This document shows, one piece after another, positions 63,965 to 64,000 of a stretch of 64,000 bases of DNA (its first letter is position 1; the number at the start of each line of letters is the position of its first letter). The stretch is from Bacillus horti (GTDB taxonomy: Bacteria > Bacillota > Bacilli > Caldalkalibacillales > JCM-10596), in NCBI RefSeq assembly GCF_030813115.1, contig NZ_JAUSTY010000002.1, forward strand, positions 291,958-355,957, read 5' to 3'. The translations under genes were made by a program, and so were the position numbers. Under the pieces are notes generated by a model that was not told where the DNA came from, ran no database searches, and saw nothing but the letters and a program-made list of their open reading frames with translations.

Positions 63965-64000
63965 TATAATTAAAACATACAGACAAATATAGCTTGAGAC

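Overview
The window is a chromosomal segment of an endospore-forming, aerobic, low-GC Gram-positive bacterium (Bacillaceae or a close family). The gene order largely follows the Bacillus subtilis block ymfF-ymfH-ymfI-ymfJ-ymfK-ymfM-pgsA-cinA-recA, rny-ymdB-spoVS, tdh-kbl, miaB-ymcA-cotE-mutS-mutL-miaA-hfq and spoVK-hflX-ynbB-glnR-glnA. Start codons are often GTG or TTG behind strong GGAGG-type ribosome sites, and many genes end in U-tailed hairpins. The acidic extracellular linker of the RodZ-like protein and the caa3 oxidase would fit an alkaliphile-like lifestyle, but that is inference. No rRNA, tRNA, CRISPR array or intact insertion sequence was seen.

Layout. 1-7.4 kb: EF-P-modification-associated M16 proteins and reductase (ymfF/H/I), DUF3243, DUF3388, a RodZ-like protein, YajQ, pgsA, cinA. 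7.5-14.6 kb: DEAD-box helicase, recA, recX, RNase Y, ymdB, spoVS with a textbook sigma-H promoter. 14.7-24 kb: M19 dipeptidase, a two-subunit 2-oxoacid:ferredoxin oxidoreductase, an LD-carboxypeptidase, an hslO plus TipA-type MerR regulator operon, tdh-kbl. 24-30 kb: caa3 cytochrome oxidase (ctaC-D-E-F, ctaG) plus a second subunit-IV gene. 30-42.5 kb: miaB, ricA, cotE, a predicted amidoligase, mutS, mutL, an RsmJ-like methyltransferase, miaA, hfq, bacilliredoxin. 42.5-49.3 kb: ywhD/ywhB pair, an IscA/SufA-type protein, a frameshifted small membrane-protein gene, rtcB, DUF309, DUF3891, an unknown membrane protein, metA. 49.7-53.3 kb: a response regulator, ABC transporter and histidine kinase module. 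53.4-59.3 kb: spoVK, hflX, ynbB, glnR, glnA.

From the glnA terminator to the window end the character changes. There is a frameshifted tyrosine-recombinase remnant, zinc-ribbon miniproteins, a phage XtrA/YqaO-like protein, an HNH-nuclease-like remnant and other short relics. Among them lies a two-gene operon (60620-62331) encoding a DUF4868/KwaB-like protein followed by a four-helix KwaA-like membrane protein. This looks like a Kiwa-type antiphage system with the order reversed from the usual kwaA-kwaB, and it is the best candidate for an unusual system here.

Other unexplained structure includes a family of intergenic stem-loop repeats (after recA, after rny, before tdh, and a partial copy before ctaG), a cluster of degenerate palindromic repeats at 42.56-42.74 kb, low-complexity linkers in both MutS and MutL, and a 19-bp-spacer MerR-type promoter with a large inverted repeat in front of hslO.
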